Of a DNA stretch of 64,000 bases, positions 56,197-63,989 are shown piece after piece. The notes below the pieces were generated by a model. That model did no database searches. It had not been told where the DNA came from and saw only the letters and a list, made by a program, of their open reading frames with translations. Origin of the DNA: Ilyomonas limi (GTDB taxonomy: Bacteria > Bacteroidota > Bacteroidia > Chitinophagales > Chitinophagaceae). The stretch covers positions 118,637-182,636 of the forward strand of contig NZ_SZQL01000014.1 of the NCBI RefSeq assembly GCF_005233845.1, read 5' to 3'. The stretch's first letter is position 1. Each line of letters opens with the position of its first letter. The position numbers and the translations under genes are program-made.

Positions 56197-56700
56197 ATGA
56201 ATAAAGTGAATAAAAAAGAAGATACAACTATTCAGGAGATTTTATTGGACGAAAAGGATTATGCCATCCTGCACCTGTTGCAGCAAAATGCGCGCACAAC
56301 GGTGAAAGAGATTGCAGATAAAATTCACTTAAGCACCACACCGGTGCATGAGCGCATTAAAAGAATGGAAGCCAGTGGTGTAATAAAGCAATACGCTACT
56401 ATTGTAGATAATACAAAAGTAAAGAAAGGATTAATGGTCATTTGCTATGTATCGCTAAAGCAACACAGTAAGAATGCAGGCGTGAAATTTATAAAGGTAA
56501 TTAATGAACTGAACGAGATAATTGAATGCTACAGCATTTCGGGCGAGTTTGATTTTATGCTGAAGGTGATGTGCGAAGACATGAACGCTTATTATGATTT
56601 TCATGTAAATAAGCTAAGCTCAATTGAAAACATTGGACATGTGCAAAGCGTGTTTGTGATGGGGGTTATCAAGCAAACGCACCAGTTGGTATATGGGTGA
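56197..56700 (+). CDS. Lrp/AsnC family regulator
   Basis: The start at 56197 (MNKVNKKEDTT) gives 167 residues, usual for the family. It has an HTH at about 25-70 (LQQNARTTVKEIADKIHLSTTPVHERIKRMEASGVI) and a RAM ligand domain (GLMVICYVSLKQHSKNAG, YSISGEFDFMLKVMCEDM). Feast/famine regulators of this type usually sense an amino acid; here homocysteine or methionine would make sense given the divergent ahcY, but this is only suggested by position. Confidence 0.93.
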   Translation: MNKVNKKEDTTIQEILLDEKDYAILHLLQQNARTTVKEIADKIHLSTTPVHERIKRMEASGVIKQYATIVDNTKVKKGLMVICYVSLKQHSKNAGVKFIKVINELNEIIECYSISGEFDFMLKVMCEDMNAYYDFHVNKLSSIENIGHVQSVFVMGVIKQTHQLVYG

Positions 56701-56722
56701 TAAATAAGTGAAAATAAGGCAT

Positions 56723-57115
56723 TTACTTTCCTTTTTCTACTTTAATTGGTGGCATGAAAGTCATAATTAAAATGAAAATCGAAACTGCCATCAGCAAATA
56801 AATACCCGCTTTTTTTTGCGGACATTCGCCCCCGTGGCAAACCGACATCAGCAGGTAATTGCGCATGCTCCATGCAACGTTGATAGCCGCAATAATCACA
56901 TTCGTTCTTTTTGCCCAGATTTTTGGAATAATAAAAAACAAACTCATTACCCCGCTTAAAACAATATTGATCAGGCCCGGCTTGCCATAATCTTGCACGG
57001 CCGAATTCATGCCTGTAATCAATATATTTGGTTCTGCCACCAAACTCCAGGGCATAAAACAAATGAGTACTTGCCCTATACAAGCCAGTAATCCAATTAA
57101 TTGCGAATATTTCAT
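56723..57115 (-). CDS. Four-span small membrane protein
   Basis: The 130-residue product has four predicted spans (IGLLACIGQVLICFMPWS; GLINIVLSGVMSLFFIIP; VIIAAINVAWSMRNYLLM; AGIYLLMAVSIFILIMTF). It contains MSVCHGGECPQKK with two Cys and a His in a short loop, which might bind metal or form a disulfide. Family unknown to me. Confidence 0.75.
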   Translation of the reverse strand: MKYSQLIGLLACIGQVLICFMPWSLVAEPNILITGMNSAVQDYGKPGLINIVLSGVMSLFFIIPKIWAKRTNVIIAAINVAWSMRNYLLMSVCHGGECPQKKAGIYLLMAVSIFILIMTFMPPIKVEKGK

Positions 57116-57166
57116 GAAAGAAGTATTGTTTTTGGGTAGAAGCTATGTTGTGCGCCGAAAATATAA

Positions 57167-57210
57167 AAACCTATAAAGCGGTAAAGCCTTATAGGTTTAA
57201 TGTATGGAGG
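57167..57210 (-). terminator. Terminator-like hairpin, minus strand
   Basis: Stem 57167-57176 / 57189-57198 (AAACCTATAA / TTATAGGTTT), 12-base loop; on the minus strand followed by TTATATTTT. Plausibly ends the minus-strand operon of the accessory region. Confidence 0.6.
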
Positions 57211-57499
57211 TCGAAAGCGGATCTCATCCTCATATATTAAATATTTTATTTTCAGACGTTTATGAGAGGGTGCTTGAATGAGGTACAATTTGGGTACAAT
57301 TTGAATTTTCCAAATTAGTTAACCAATTTTAATCATATTAATTAAGAGTTAAAGAATTATTAATTTAAATTTAATTAATATATTTTGTGGTTTTAAGCCC
57401 GAATTTTACCTTGTAACAGCCTCTCACGCTGGTTAAAATTTAAGTTACTGCGGCGAAGCTAAATAAATTTTTTCTCCCTTTTGCATCTATACATCAATG
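57211..57499. other. AT-rich intergenic region with direct repeat
   Basis: No gene seen. GGTACAATTTG is repeated in tandem at 57282-57292 and 57293-57303. This is the start of the accessory region and is followed by AT-rich palindromic sequence (about 57320-57375). Confidence 0.4.
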
Positions 57500-57820
57500 T
57501 TAGCTGGGGGAACCTTTATCCGGTTGATTGTTTGCATTTTGGTTTGCATAGTTTCTATACCGCTCTAAAAGGAACATTGGATGAATAGATTCTAATAGAT
57601 ATTCAAGCTCTCTTGTTCTTCCTTCTACTGTTCTGTACTTTACAAGCTTATTTCTTCGGGCATTTAAAAAATCATTTCTATGCCAGCCGGTTACTTGTGA
57701 AATTACATCTACACTTACCCATGTTTCCTTTGGAACAGGCGGCAGCTTTTCTATTAAATGATTAAGTTTACTATGCACCCTTGCAAACTCCTTTTTAAGG
57801 TCAATTTTATCGTTATTCAT
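57500..57820 (-). CDS. Putative DNA-binding protein (wHTH-like)
   Basis: The 106-residue protein. The stretch WVSVDVISQVTGWHRNDFLNARRNKLVKYR (about 34-63) looks like a winged helix-turn-helix of the MerR/excisionase type (helix, turn, recognition helix, wing). The N-terminus is helical and the tail Asn/Gln-rich. Such small proteins commonly occur in Bacteroidota mobile elements. Downstream of the membrane gene with a 25-base gap, same strand. The family is not certain. Confidence 0.5.
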   Translation of the reverse strand: MNNDKIDLKKEFARVHSKLNHLIEKLPPVPKETWVSVDVISQVTGWHRNDFLNARRNKLVKYRTVEGRTRELEYLLESIHPMFLLERYRNYANQNANNQPDKGSPS

Positions 57821-57845
57821 ACATTAAGTTTCATTGGTTGGTACA

Positions 57846-58361
57846 TTAGTTTAAAAAGCTCGTCATAGGTGTTTTCTTCGTAACTACACCGAACACCTTG
57901 TCTGCAAATGACTTTACCCGGTATTCGTTAGTGCTCACATTAGCAAACTGGTATTGTACGGTTTCCCCATCCCTCGAAATGATAGTTAGGAGTGATTCTT
58001 TGATGACATCAGATAATGATGATTTGGGATACAGCCATCCGGCTATTATGCCGAGAGGCAGGAAAAAAAATGCTACTGCTGGTGTTTTAGTAGCAAAAGC
58101 CACTGCTATTCCAAGTGAGGCGCAATACAACATGCCAAAGAGCATCGGGGCTATTTGCTTCCTTCTGCTTTCTTTTCTTACCTGTTCATTATACGACTGA
58201 GTATCCTCATATACATCAATGGCAAGGATGTCCTTCAATGGGTAGCTGTCTTCTTTAGTTTCGGTAATAATGATTAACTGGTCAGAGGTGAGGAGGGTGG
58301 TAAGTCCTTGTATCATACACTGAGCAAGGATGGTTTCATCTTCTTTGAGCTTAATGGACAT
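57846..58361 (-). CDS. Membrane protein with two spans, unknown
   Basis: The 171-residue product has an N-terminal soluble region of beta-type sequence (LTTLLTSDQLIIITETKEDSYPLKDILAIDVYE), possibly a bacterial pleckstrin-homology-like domain. Two spans follow (MLFGMLYCASLGIAVAFA; AVAFFFLPLGIIAGWLYP) and then more beta-type cytoplasmic sequence (LLTIISRDGETVQYQFANV). Family not recognised. It is first in a two-gene minus-strand unit with the DNA-binding gene. Confidence 0.65.
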   Translation of the reverse strand: MSIKLKEDETILAQCMIQGLTTLLTSDQLIIITETKEDSYPLKDILAIDVYEDTQSYNEQVRKESRRKQIAPMLFGMLYCASLGIAVAFATKTPAVAFFFLPLGIIAGWLYPKSSLSDVIKESLLTIISRDGETVQYQFANVSTNEYRVKSFADKVFGVVTKKTPMTSFLN

Positions 58362-58445
58362 AGGTTATGATTTAAATCTCCCTGTGTCCCTCAGAGTAGG
58401 TGATGAGATAGGCATAAATAATCAGCGTGGGACATTATAGCTACC

Positions 58446-58556
58446 GATTCCGAGGTACTGGCATACCTTAACCCAATAGACAATAAGCCCACGCCTTTCA
58501 CGTGAGCGCTACTGCTTCATTCTTGGGTTAATGGAAAAGTGCCAGTTTTCGGAGTC
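58446..58556. repeat. 111-nt imperfect inverted repeat
   Basis: Three matching blocks fold into one arm pair: 58446-58453 / 58549-58556 (GATTCCGA / TCGGAGTC, with a G-U), 58457-58463 / 58540-58546 (ACTGGCA / TGCCAGT) and 58468-58476 / 58523-58531 (TTAACCCAA / TTGGGTTAA). The 46-base middle has a small stem (CACG / CGTG). No T-run follows. Confidence 0.65.
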
Positions 58557-58694
58557 CAGAAATCAGCTAAACGCTAATTATATGTTTGATGATGTACGTT
58601 TTTACATGTTTACATAGGCAATATATTTTGCGATGTGAAAGTAGTGGTATTTTTTCATAAAATAAAGAATTGAACAGTTTTAGGATGAAATACG

Positions 58695-58702
58695 TATATT
58701 CG
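58695..58702 (+). promoter_or_regulatory. Probable -7 element for the HEPN gene transcript
   Basis: TATATTCG fits TAnnTTTG with one mismatch; transcription from about 58709 would include both direct repeats at 58731-58821. Confidence 0.4.
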
Positions 58703-58730
58703 TAATGTTCTATATAACAAGTAGTTATGG

Positions 58731-58821
58731 TAGGGCTCTGACTGAAAGCAAGGTCGGAGTTCTATCATTTACACCCTGTAATAGATCTCTTTCAAAGCTT
58801 TGGTTGGAGTTCTATCACCTA
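58731..58821 (+). repeat. Direct repeat, two copies of about 40 nt
   Basis: Copies at 58731-58771 and 58782-58821, 50-51 nt apart, share TAG, CTCT, AAAGC, GGT and GGAGTTCTATCA in the same order. They end 14 bases before the HEPN gene. Confidence 0.7.
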
Positions 58822-58835
58822 AAAAACACTTACAA

Positions 58836-59531
58836 ATGAATATAGACATCAAAATGCTGCTTCAATACTTAGCGGATAAACATACCTACCGAGTTGACTA
58901 CCTTTCACCAAATGTGGATACCTCATTCAGCATTATGCCCCGGCAGTATCTCAGCTATGCTCAGAAGGATTTAGAGAGTGGCTATGAACACCAGTACATC
59001 AACGCGCTCTCTAACATGAACCGTGCGCTGATTTGCCAGATAAACCGATTATTGAAGCTATTAGGGTACTACAATCAATCAAGGGAGGAACAGTGGTCGT
59101 TTGTCAAAAAGGTACAATTAATTCGGGAGTTTGGAATTAGCCTGCCCAGAGATGTAAAAAAGTCAAACAGTCACCGCAATACAATGGAGCATTGGCATAA
59201 CATCCCAGACCCGGCAATGGTATTAAATTCTTTAAATATAATTTCTAAGTTTATTGAGCATACAGATTTCTTTGCCTCCGCTATTAAACATACGACTGTT
59301 TACTGCAATGACTCAAAACCATACTTTGCAGCCGGGAGTATGGTAAGGATAGACATATCTAAATCAAACGCAAGTATAAATATTCTGGTAGGGGAAGAGG
59401 TGTTCAAAATACATAAGGACAGTAAAGCTTACATAGAAGTATTCAGGCGTCATCTTCATAATTGCAAAAAGCCAATGCCTGCCATGACAAAAACGGTTGA
59501 GCAAGAAAAAAACGGCAGTTTGACGCCTTAA
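58836..59531 (+). CDS. Putative HEPN-domain ribonuclease
   Basis: The start at 58836 (MNIDIKMLLQYLADKH) follows the two direct repeats. In the 231-residue product, long helices (YAQKDLESGYEHQYINALSNMNRALICQINRLL) and SHRNTMEHW, which contains R114-x4-H119 with a polar residue after the Arg, fit the HEPN RNase motif R-N/D/H-x3-5-H. HEPN proteins cut RNA in toxin-antitoxin, CRISPR and abortive-infection systems. The C-terminal third (about 155-231) is a beta-type domain of unknown kind. The HEPN assignment rests on one motif plus helix content, so it needs a structure prediction. Confidence 0.55.
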   Translation: MNIDIKMLLQYLADKHTYRVDYLSPNVDTSFSIMPRQYLSYAQKDLESGYEHQYINALSNMNRALICQINRLLKLLGYYNQSREEQWSFVKKVQLIREFGISLPRDVKKSNSHRNTMEHWHNIPDPAMVLNSLNIISKFIEHTDFFASAIKHTTVYCNDSKPYFAAGSMVRIDISKSNASINILVGEEVFKIHKDSKAYIEVFRRHLHNCKKPMPAMTKTVEQEKNGSLTP

Positions 59532-59684
59532 ACATCTTTCTTTAGGTTCAATCCAGACTATAGTTATCAGATTTGCATAAATTTGTAAAAACAACTTTTA
59601 TGGAACTCTTCCTCAAAGCAATATTAACCGTTATTTAAAAATAGCTGTTGCCTGCAGTTTTTTATAACTCCAAATTTCTTAACT

Positions 59685-59873
59685 ATGAAACATATAATTG
59701 CTATTTTAAGACTTGTTGGAATCATTTCTCTCGTGTTATTTATCGCTCTTCGGACAATGGACTATCTAAGCATGTCTAATATTATTATGTTTATTTCAAT
59801 TGGTTGCTTTGCTGTAATTATTCTTTTGCAACTCTATCGCTACTATATTCAAAATTATTTTGGGAAAGAATGA
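59685..59873 (+). CDS. Small two-span membrane protein (62 aa)
   Basis: Two spans (AILRLVGIISLVLFIALRT and IIMFISIGCFAVIILLQLY) with a basic/acidic C-terminus (RYYIQNYFGKE). No family resemblance known to me. It lies 153 bases after the HEPN gene on the same strand. Confidence 0.6.
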   Translation: MKHIIAILRLVGIISLVLFIALRTMDYLSMSNIIMFISIGCFAVIILLQLYRYYIQNYFGKE

Positions 59874-60047
59874 ACATCCAACGAAGACTTAGTTAACCCA
59901 TGTAAGAGCATTGAACAGGTTATCTTAATTGGTACGACACTATCATCAGGTAGGTAGTCCACGTTTCACTCAGAACAGGAGTTGCAATCGTGCGCCTAAA
60001 GAAAGAGTGGTCATTTTACCACCTGAATTTGTTTTAATTTACAGCTT
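59874..60047. other. Short intergenic region
   Basis: Nothing identified between the two small membrane-protein genes. Confidence 0.4.
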
Positions 60048-60188
60048 TTACAGTGGTTGTATCTTCGTCGTGTGAGTACCTTGCAAGTTGTGTCGAAACG
60101 ACCAAAAGCTGTAAATTGAAATAAGAGTGTACAATACAAACAATGCGATAATAACCCAGATGACTGTTTTGCTGATTTTGATTATCAT
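60048..60188 (-). CDS. 46-residue single-span membrane protein
   Basis: A frame from ATG 60188 to TAA 60048-60050 encodes MIIKISKTVIWVIIALFVLY followed by a short polar tail (SFRHNLQGTHTTKIQPL). The first half is a clear membrane span with a basic N-terminus. Better coding character than the overlapping 62-codon frame on the same strand. Function unknown. Confidence 0.55.
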   Translation of the reverse strand: MIIKISKTVIWVIIALFVLYTLISIYSFWSFRHNLQGTHTTKIQPL

Positions 60189-60294
60189 AGACTATATGTT
60201 TGAATACTCTCATGCAAATCATAAAAAAATTTGCAAGTTGCGCTATCTACTTGTCAATTCAATGCGTGTTGAAGTTGAAAATACCATATTGTCA

Positions 60295-60546
60295 TCATGA
60301 CCGCCTGAATAATGATTTTACTTTACCATCAATCCAGTCTGCTAACCGGTCATCCTTATCATACCTTTCTTTGCCAATCATTGTACAGACAAGCGCAGCG
60401 AGTGCACCGGTAACTTTTACCCACCCAGCTATATTATCTGGAAACAACCTGTATAAGTAGAAAGCAGTTGTAAGTCCGATTAGCCAGATTGACCAAAGCC
60501 ATGCTGGAACTTTACTGTTTTTGATAGGTGTGTTGTTAAGTTTCAT
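60295..60546 (-). CDS. Small membrane protein (83 aa)
   Basis: The start at 60546 (MKLNNTPIKNSKVPAWLW) is preferred over a GTG at 60564. Two spans (WLWSIWLIGLTTAFYLYRL and WVKVTGALAALVCTMIG) and a basic tail (ERYDKDDRLADWIDGKVKSLFRRS). Not assigned to a family; size and layout are holin-like but no phage gene adjoins. Divergent from herA; the 93-base gap should hold both promoters. Confidence 0.6.
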   Translation of the reverse strand: MKLNNTPIKNSKVPAWLWSIWLIGLTTAFYLYRLFPDNIAGWVKVTGALAALVCTMIGKERYDKDDRLADWIDGKVKSLFRRS

Positions 60547-60614
60547 AAGGAAGGCTTTATTCACAAAATAATGAATTTTTCATGAACAAGAGGAGCTTTA
60601 ATGGTCTAAAGCAA

Positions 60615-60622
60615 TATATTTG
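60615..60622 (+). promoter_or_regulatory. Probable -7 element for herA-nurA
   Basis: TATATTTG matches TAnnTTTG exactly; no TTTG at -33. Start would be about 60629, eleven bases before the herA ATG. Confidence 0.5.
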
Positions 60623-60639
60623 ACTAAACAAAACTAACG

Positions 60640-62892
60640 ATGAGCATCGAAAATGGTGTTGAAGCCCGTAGAAAAGAAGATAGACTTATAGAAGTACAAC
60701 GACGTTTCAAAAATTTGATTCAGACAAGTGAACAGGTTGGTGATTTATATTCTATAAATTATGAAACTGCACGAGTCATTATCCATGATACAGATCGAAA
60801 AAAAGTTGGAGGCATTCCAAGTCTTTGCTTCTTAATTGCTACACGTATAAGCCCTGTTGCAGACTCTTTCAAAACAATTGATTATAATTCAGAAGACGCC
60901 TCTTTTGTTTTGTTAAGAGTCATGGATAGTGCTCCATTGCCGCAAGACAAAGAAGCTGAAAGGATTAGAGTTGAAACCGCGCAACGAATTAGTGGTGAAC
61001 CGGAACGACATTGGGATAGCGATGGTGCAATGGATGCAAAAACACGAAGTTTGTTAGGCTACGCTGGAGTTCAATGCCGTATAATAGGGACTTTCTTTCT
61101 CGAAGAGGATTTATCCAATCCATCAGGCCCCCTCAAATTGAAATTTGGAAGTGATATTTCCAACTACTATCCTAATAGAGGACTTAAAGTTTATAAACCA
61201 AATTCAGATGCACTGAAAGAGATTGTGAACTACGCAGACCCTTCAAACATTAAAGCTCATATTGATAGATATGGGAATACAAAAAAGGTAAAGCTTGGAT
61301 ATGTACGATATGCTTCTACGAATCGACAATACCAAAAAATAGACAATGTACCTGTTTACATTTACCCAGCCGATTTACTTAGTCAAAAATCCGCATTATT
61401 TGGGATGACAAGAACTGGTAAGTCCAATACAACTAAAATTATTGCGAAATCAGTTTATGAGTTGAGAATTTGCGACGCTTCAAACGACAGTCCTTTAAGA
61501 ATAGGGCAAATCATTTTTGATCCTAATGGTGAATACGCTAATGAAAATTCACAAGATAAAGATGGAAGTGGAAACCCAAATGCTTTAAAAAATGTGTGGA
61601 GGAAAGATATTCAACTTAAAAGGAAGGCAGATGAATTGAAATTAAAATATAAAGCCGAAAATAATATAGAAGAAAAGAAAAAAATATTAGGTCAAATCAA
61701 ACAAGCGATAGAGTCCGAAGTCGTCACTTATGGTATTCTTCCCCACCCCAAAGACCCTTTTAGACGGTTAATGAAGATAAACTTTTACGAACAAGAGAAT
61801 TTGCAGATAGGGAAAGAAATCATTGACTTTAAGTTAGCTGAGCAATCAGCCCAGTATCTCAAAAATTTTAGGCAGGTGGTCTTCAATCCTCCAAACGAAA
61901 GTGAGTTTGAAAGGGAAAGTGAGTATCAAGGTCAACTGAGACGATATGAACGTCGGGTTCTTGTATATAGAGCGCTTCTTAACAAAGCAGGTTTTATTCC
62001 ACCGAATAGGAATGTAAACATCCGTGGTATGTTTAATCAGGATTTAAGGAATGCCATGATTAATTATACAGAACGACGGTTTTCACGTAAGCAAGGTCTT
62101 ATAAATGCTGCTGGTCAAGTTTTAAGTCAGGAGACTGTTAGTTGGGACAGTTTAGCACCTGCCTTCGAAGGGCTATTTCACTTCTTATCCACAGCAGAGT
62201 TTAATATTTTTAATCAGGATTATATCAATAATCATCGTGATGAAGAGTCTGGTGACACCACAGGGGAAGGGTGGGCAGAGTCGGATTTGGAAAGTCTTTT
62301 GGAAATGTTTAATTATTCAAAAGCTGTGAATCTTATTGGCGGAGTAAGTACTCAGCACACTACAACAATCGGAAGTGATTACGCACAAGACATTTATAAT
62401 GATTTGCTAAACGGTAAATTGGTAATCATTGACCAGTCGAGTGGAGAACCTGAATTAAATAAATCCTCTGCTACCCGGATTATGTGGCACATCTTCAAAG
62501 AAAATCAAAAATCATTTAGAAATGGTGACGAAAGTATTCCTGAAATTTTGGTCTATTTAGAGGAAGCACATAATATTTTACCTGCTGGTAATGATTTAGA
62601 CTTAACGGATGTTTGGGTAAGAACAGCCAAGGAAGGAGCCAAATATCGAATAGGGATGGTGTATGCAACACAAGAGGTTAGTAGCATTCAAAGAAACATT
62701 TTAAAAAATACAGCAAATTGGTTTATAAGTCATTTAAATAACACAGACGAAACTAAAGAGTTAATTAAATATTACGATTTTGCCGATTTTGAATCATCAA
62801 TTCTGCGAACGCAGGACAAAGGATTTTTAAGAGTGAAAACATTAAGCAACTTATTCGTTATTTCAGTACAGGTAGATAAATTTGAAGTCTAA
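60640..62892 (+). CDS. herA: HerA-type DNA translocase ATPase
   Basis: The 750-residue ring-forming ATPase of the FtsK-HerA superfamily. The N-terminal ~200 residues fit the HAS-barrel domain. Walker A is GMTRTGKS (255-262) and Walker B ILVYLEEAHNILP (about 635-647), with the expected catalytic Glu. RIGMVYATQEVSSIQRNILKNTANW (sensor region) and FISHLNNTDETKELIKYY follow. HerA pumps DNA into NurA or other effectors. This copy is larger than archaeal HerA (about 500 residues) because of insertions at about 300-350 (Lys/Glu coiled segment KRKADELKLKYKAENNIEEKKK). It overlaps nothing; nurA starts 6 bases after its stop. Confidence 0.92.
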   Translation: MSIENGVEARRKEDRLIEVQRRFKNLIQTSEQVGDLYSINYETARVIIHDTDRKKVGGIPSLCFLIATRISPVADSFKTIDYNSEDASFVLLRVMDSAPLPQDKEAERIRVETAQRISGEPERHWDSDGAMDAKTRSLLGYAGVQCRIIGTFFLEEDLSNPSGPLKLKFGSDISNYYPNRGLKVYKPNSDALKEIVNYADPSNIKAHIDRYGNTKKVKLGYVRYASTNRQYQKIDNVPVYIYPADLLSQKSALFGMTRTGKSNTTKIIAKSVYELRICDASNDSPLRIGQIIFDPNGEYANENSQDKDGSGNPNALKNVWRKDIQLKRKADELKLKYKAENNIEEKKKILGQIKQAIESEVVTYGILPHPKDPFRRLMKINFYEQENLQIGKEIIDFKLAEQSAQYLKNFRQVVFNPPNESEFERESEYQGQLRRYERRVLVYRALLNKAGFIPPNRNVNIRGMFNQDLRNAMINYTERRFSRKQGLINAAGQVLSQETVSWDSLAPAFEGLFHFLSTAEFNIFNQDYINNHRDEESGDTTGEGWAESDLESLLEMFNYSKAVNLIGGVSTQHTTTIGSDYAQDIYNDLLNGKLVIIDQSSGEPELNKSSATRIMWHIFKENQKSFRNGDESIPEILVYLEEAHNILPAGNDLDLTDVWVRTAKEGAKYRIGMVYATQEVSSIQRNILKNTANWFISHLNNTDETKELIKYYDFADFESSILRTQDKGFLRVKTLSNLFVISVQVDKFEV

Positions 62893-62897
62893 CAGTC

Positions 62898-63965
62898 ATG
62901 AGTTTTGAAGGTGAATTTGCAAGCTATGAGCCTCTGCGCCGCTTATTGGATAGTGAAAAGGTTAAGTCATTGCAGTCCCGGTTTGTTATTCGTAGAAAAC
63001 GGGAACACGAGGATGAATTTGATAAGGAGATAATCAAGAAGGATAATCTTCAACAGAGTCAAATTCAGCCCGACTTAATTGTTGCAATTGATGGTAGTAA
63101 TCTTGTGGCCAAAGCTGAAAACGGATTTCCCGGTGCAGAATTTGGGTATATAACAGTAGCTTCTGTATTAATTGATCTTGTAAAGGTTCGTGAATGCGCC
63201 AAAGAAGAATTTATTAGCCCTAAGCAATTAAGAGATGCCGAAAAATCATCTACTATCGAAAGCGTTTTTCCGGGTTGCAATGTGATATTAGATAATGAAA
63301 AAAATGCGAAAGCCTCTTTTCGGAGGGCATTATTCGAGGAGTTACAAAACAATGTTGTCTTTTCGGACGGCGAAACATTATTGGATACTTATCATCACCT
63401 TTTCAGGCGTAAGCAAGAATTATTTCCTACTGCTCCTTTACCACAAAGTCCTATTGATGGGATTGAAGAAAAAATGACTTACGGCTTTGGAGAGTACACC
63501 TGTCCACATTCAGGCGAGACTTTATTTTCAACTGATGCTTTACGGTTGCATGAATTGATGCATGATAGCGGAAGTAATGGTGAAATGTTTGGACAGTTAA
63601 TGTCAACACTTGAAAAACTTTGGCTTATTCACATTTTACGTGCTTTTGAAAGGAGAGGATGGCTGGACACACTTAGACGTGTGGCATTCGTTATGGATGG
63701 CCCCCTTGCTGTTTTTAGTACCGCTAACTGGTTGACAAGAGTTATTGAGGATGAACTTAGACGTATAAACAATTTGCAAAAACGTATAAATAATCAAGAT
63801 TTGATTATTATTGGTATAGAGAAATCAGGTACATTCTTTAACCATTTTATTGATATTGATACGACAAAAGATGGTGTTGGAGATTTCGCTGATATTGACC
63901 ACTCCATTTCGCTACAAGCTGACCACTGCATTTCGGAGCAAATTGACCAGGTGATTTCGCTATAA
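62898..63965 (+). CDS. nurA: NurA-like nuclease, 3' end replaced by insertion-element sequence
   Basis: NurA-domain nuclease, partner of HerA. Three recognisable blocks are DLIVAIDGSNLVAKAE (about 59-74, catalytic D65), VAFVMDGPLAVFSTANWL (about 263-280, D267) and LIIIGIEKSGTFFNHF (about 303-318, K309). NurA has Mn2+-dependent exo- and endonuclease activity; the Asp residues bind the metal. The last ~31 codons (from 63870) lie in a 24-nt tandem repeat array, and the stop (63963-63965) falls inside the third clear unit, so the native C-terminus is lost or altered. Whether the remaining ~324 residues suffice for activity is unclear. Confidence 0.8.
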   Translation: MSFEGEFASYEPLRRLLDSEKVKSLQSRFVIRRKREHEDEFDKEIIKKDNLQQSQIQPDLIVAIDGSNLVAKAENGFPGAEFGYITVASVLIDLVKVRECAKEEFISPKQLRDAEKSSTIESVFPGCNVILDNEKNAKASFRRALFEELQNNVVFSDGETLLDTYHHLFRRKQELFPTAPLPQSPIDGIEEKMTYGFGEYTCPHSGETLFSTDALRLHELMHDSGSNGEMFGQLMSTLEKLWLIHILRAFERRGWLDTLRRVAFVMDGPLAVFSTANWLTRVIEDELRRINNLQKRINNQDLIIIGIEKSGTFFNHFIDIDTTKDGVGDFADIDHSISLQADHCISEQIDQVISL

Positions 63966-63989
63966 ATTGACCACCTGTTTTCGGTAGAA
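63870..63989 (+). repeat. 24-nt tandem repeats, terminal end of an IS21-like element
   Basis: Four units at 63894-63917, 63918-63941, 63942-63965 and 63966-63989 share TGACCA near the start and TTTCG in the middle at fixed spacing; a fifth, degraded unit (63870-63893) keeps ATTTCGCT. Multiple terminal repeats of this kind (TTGACCAC... TTTCGG) are a feature of IS21-family elements in Bacteroidota, read as transposase binding sites. The transposase genes (istA/istB) would lie beyond the right edge. Confidence 0.75.

Noticed and set aside
57199..57240. tRNA or tmRNA remnant at the left edge of the accessory region
   Set aside because: No T-arm or acceptor pairing could be found.
58731..58821. 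CRISPR array
   Set aside because: Only two degenerate copies with about 10 bases between them; no spacer of usual size and no cas gene.
60036..60117. Structured RNA from a 14-bp inverted repeat (AATTTACAGCTTTT / AAAAGCTGTAAATT)
   Set aside because: The repeat falls within and just after the 46-codon membrane-protein gene; it is better explained as coding sequence or chance, although a hairpin could still form.
63870..63965. NurA C-terminal tail as a native repeat domain
   Set aside because: The repeats are 24 nt at the DNA level and continue past the stop codon, so they belong to an inserted element, not to a protein domain.
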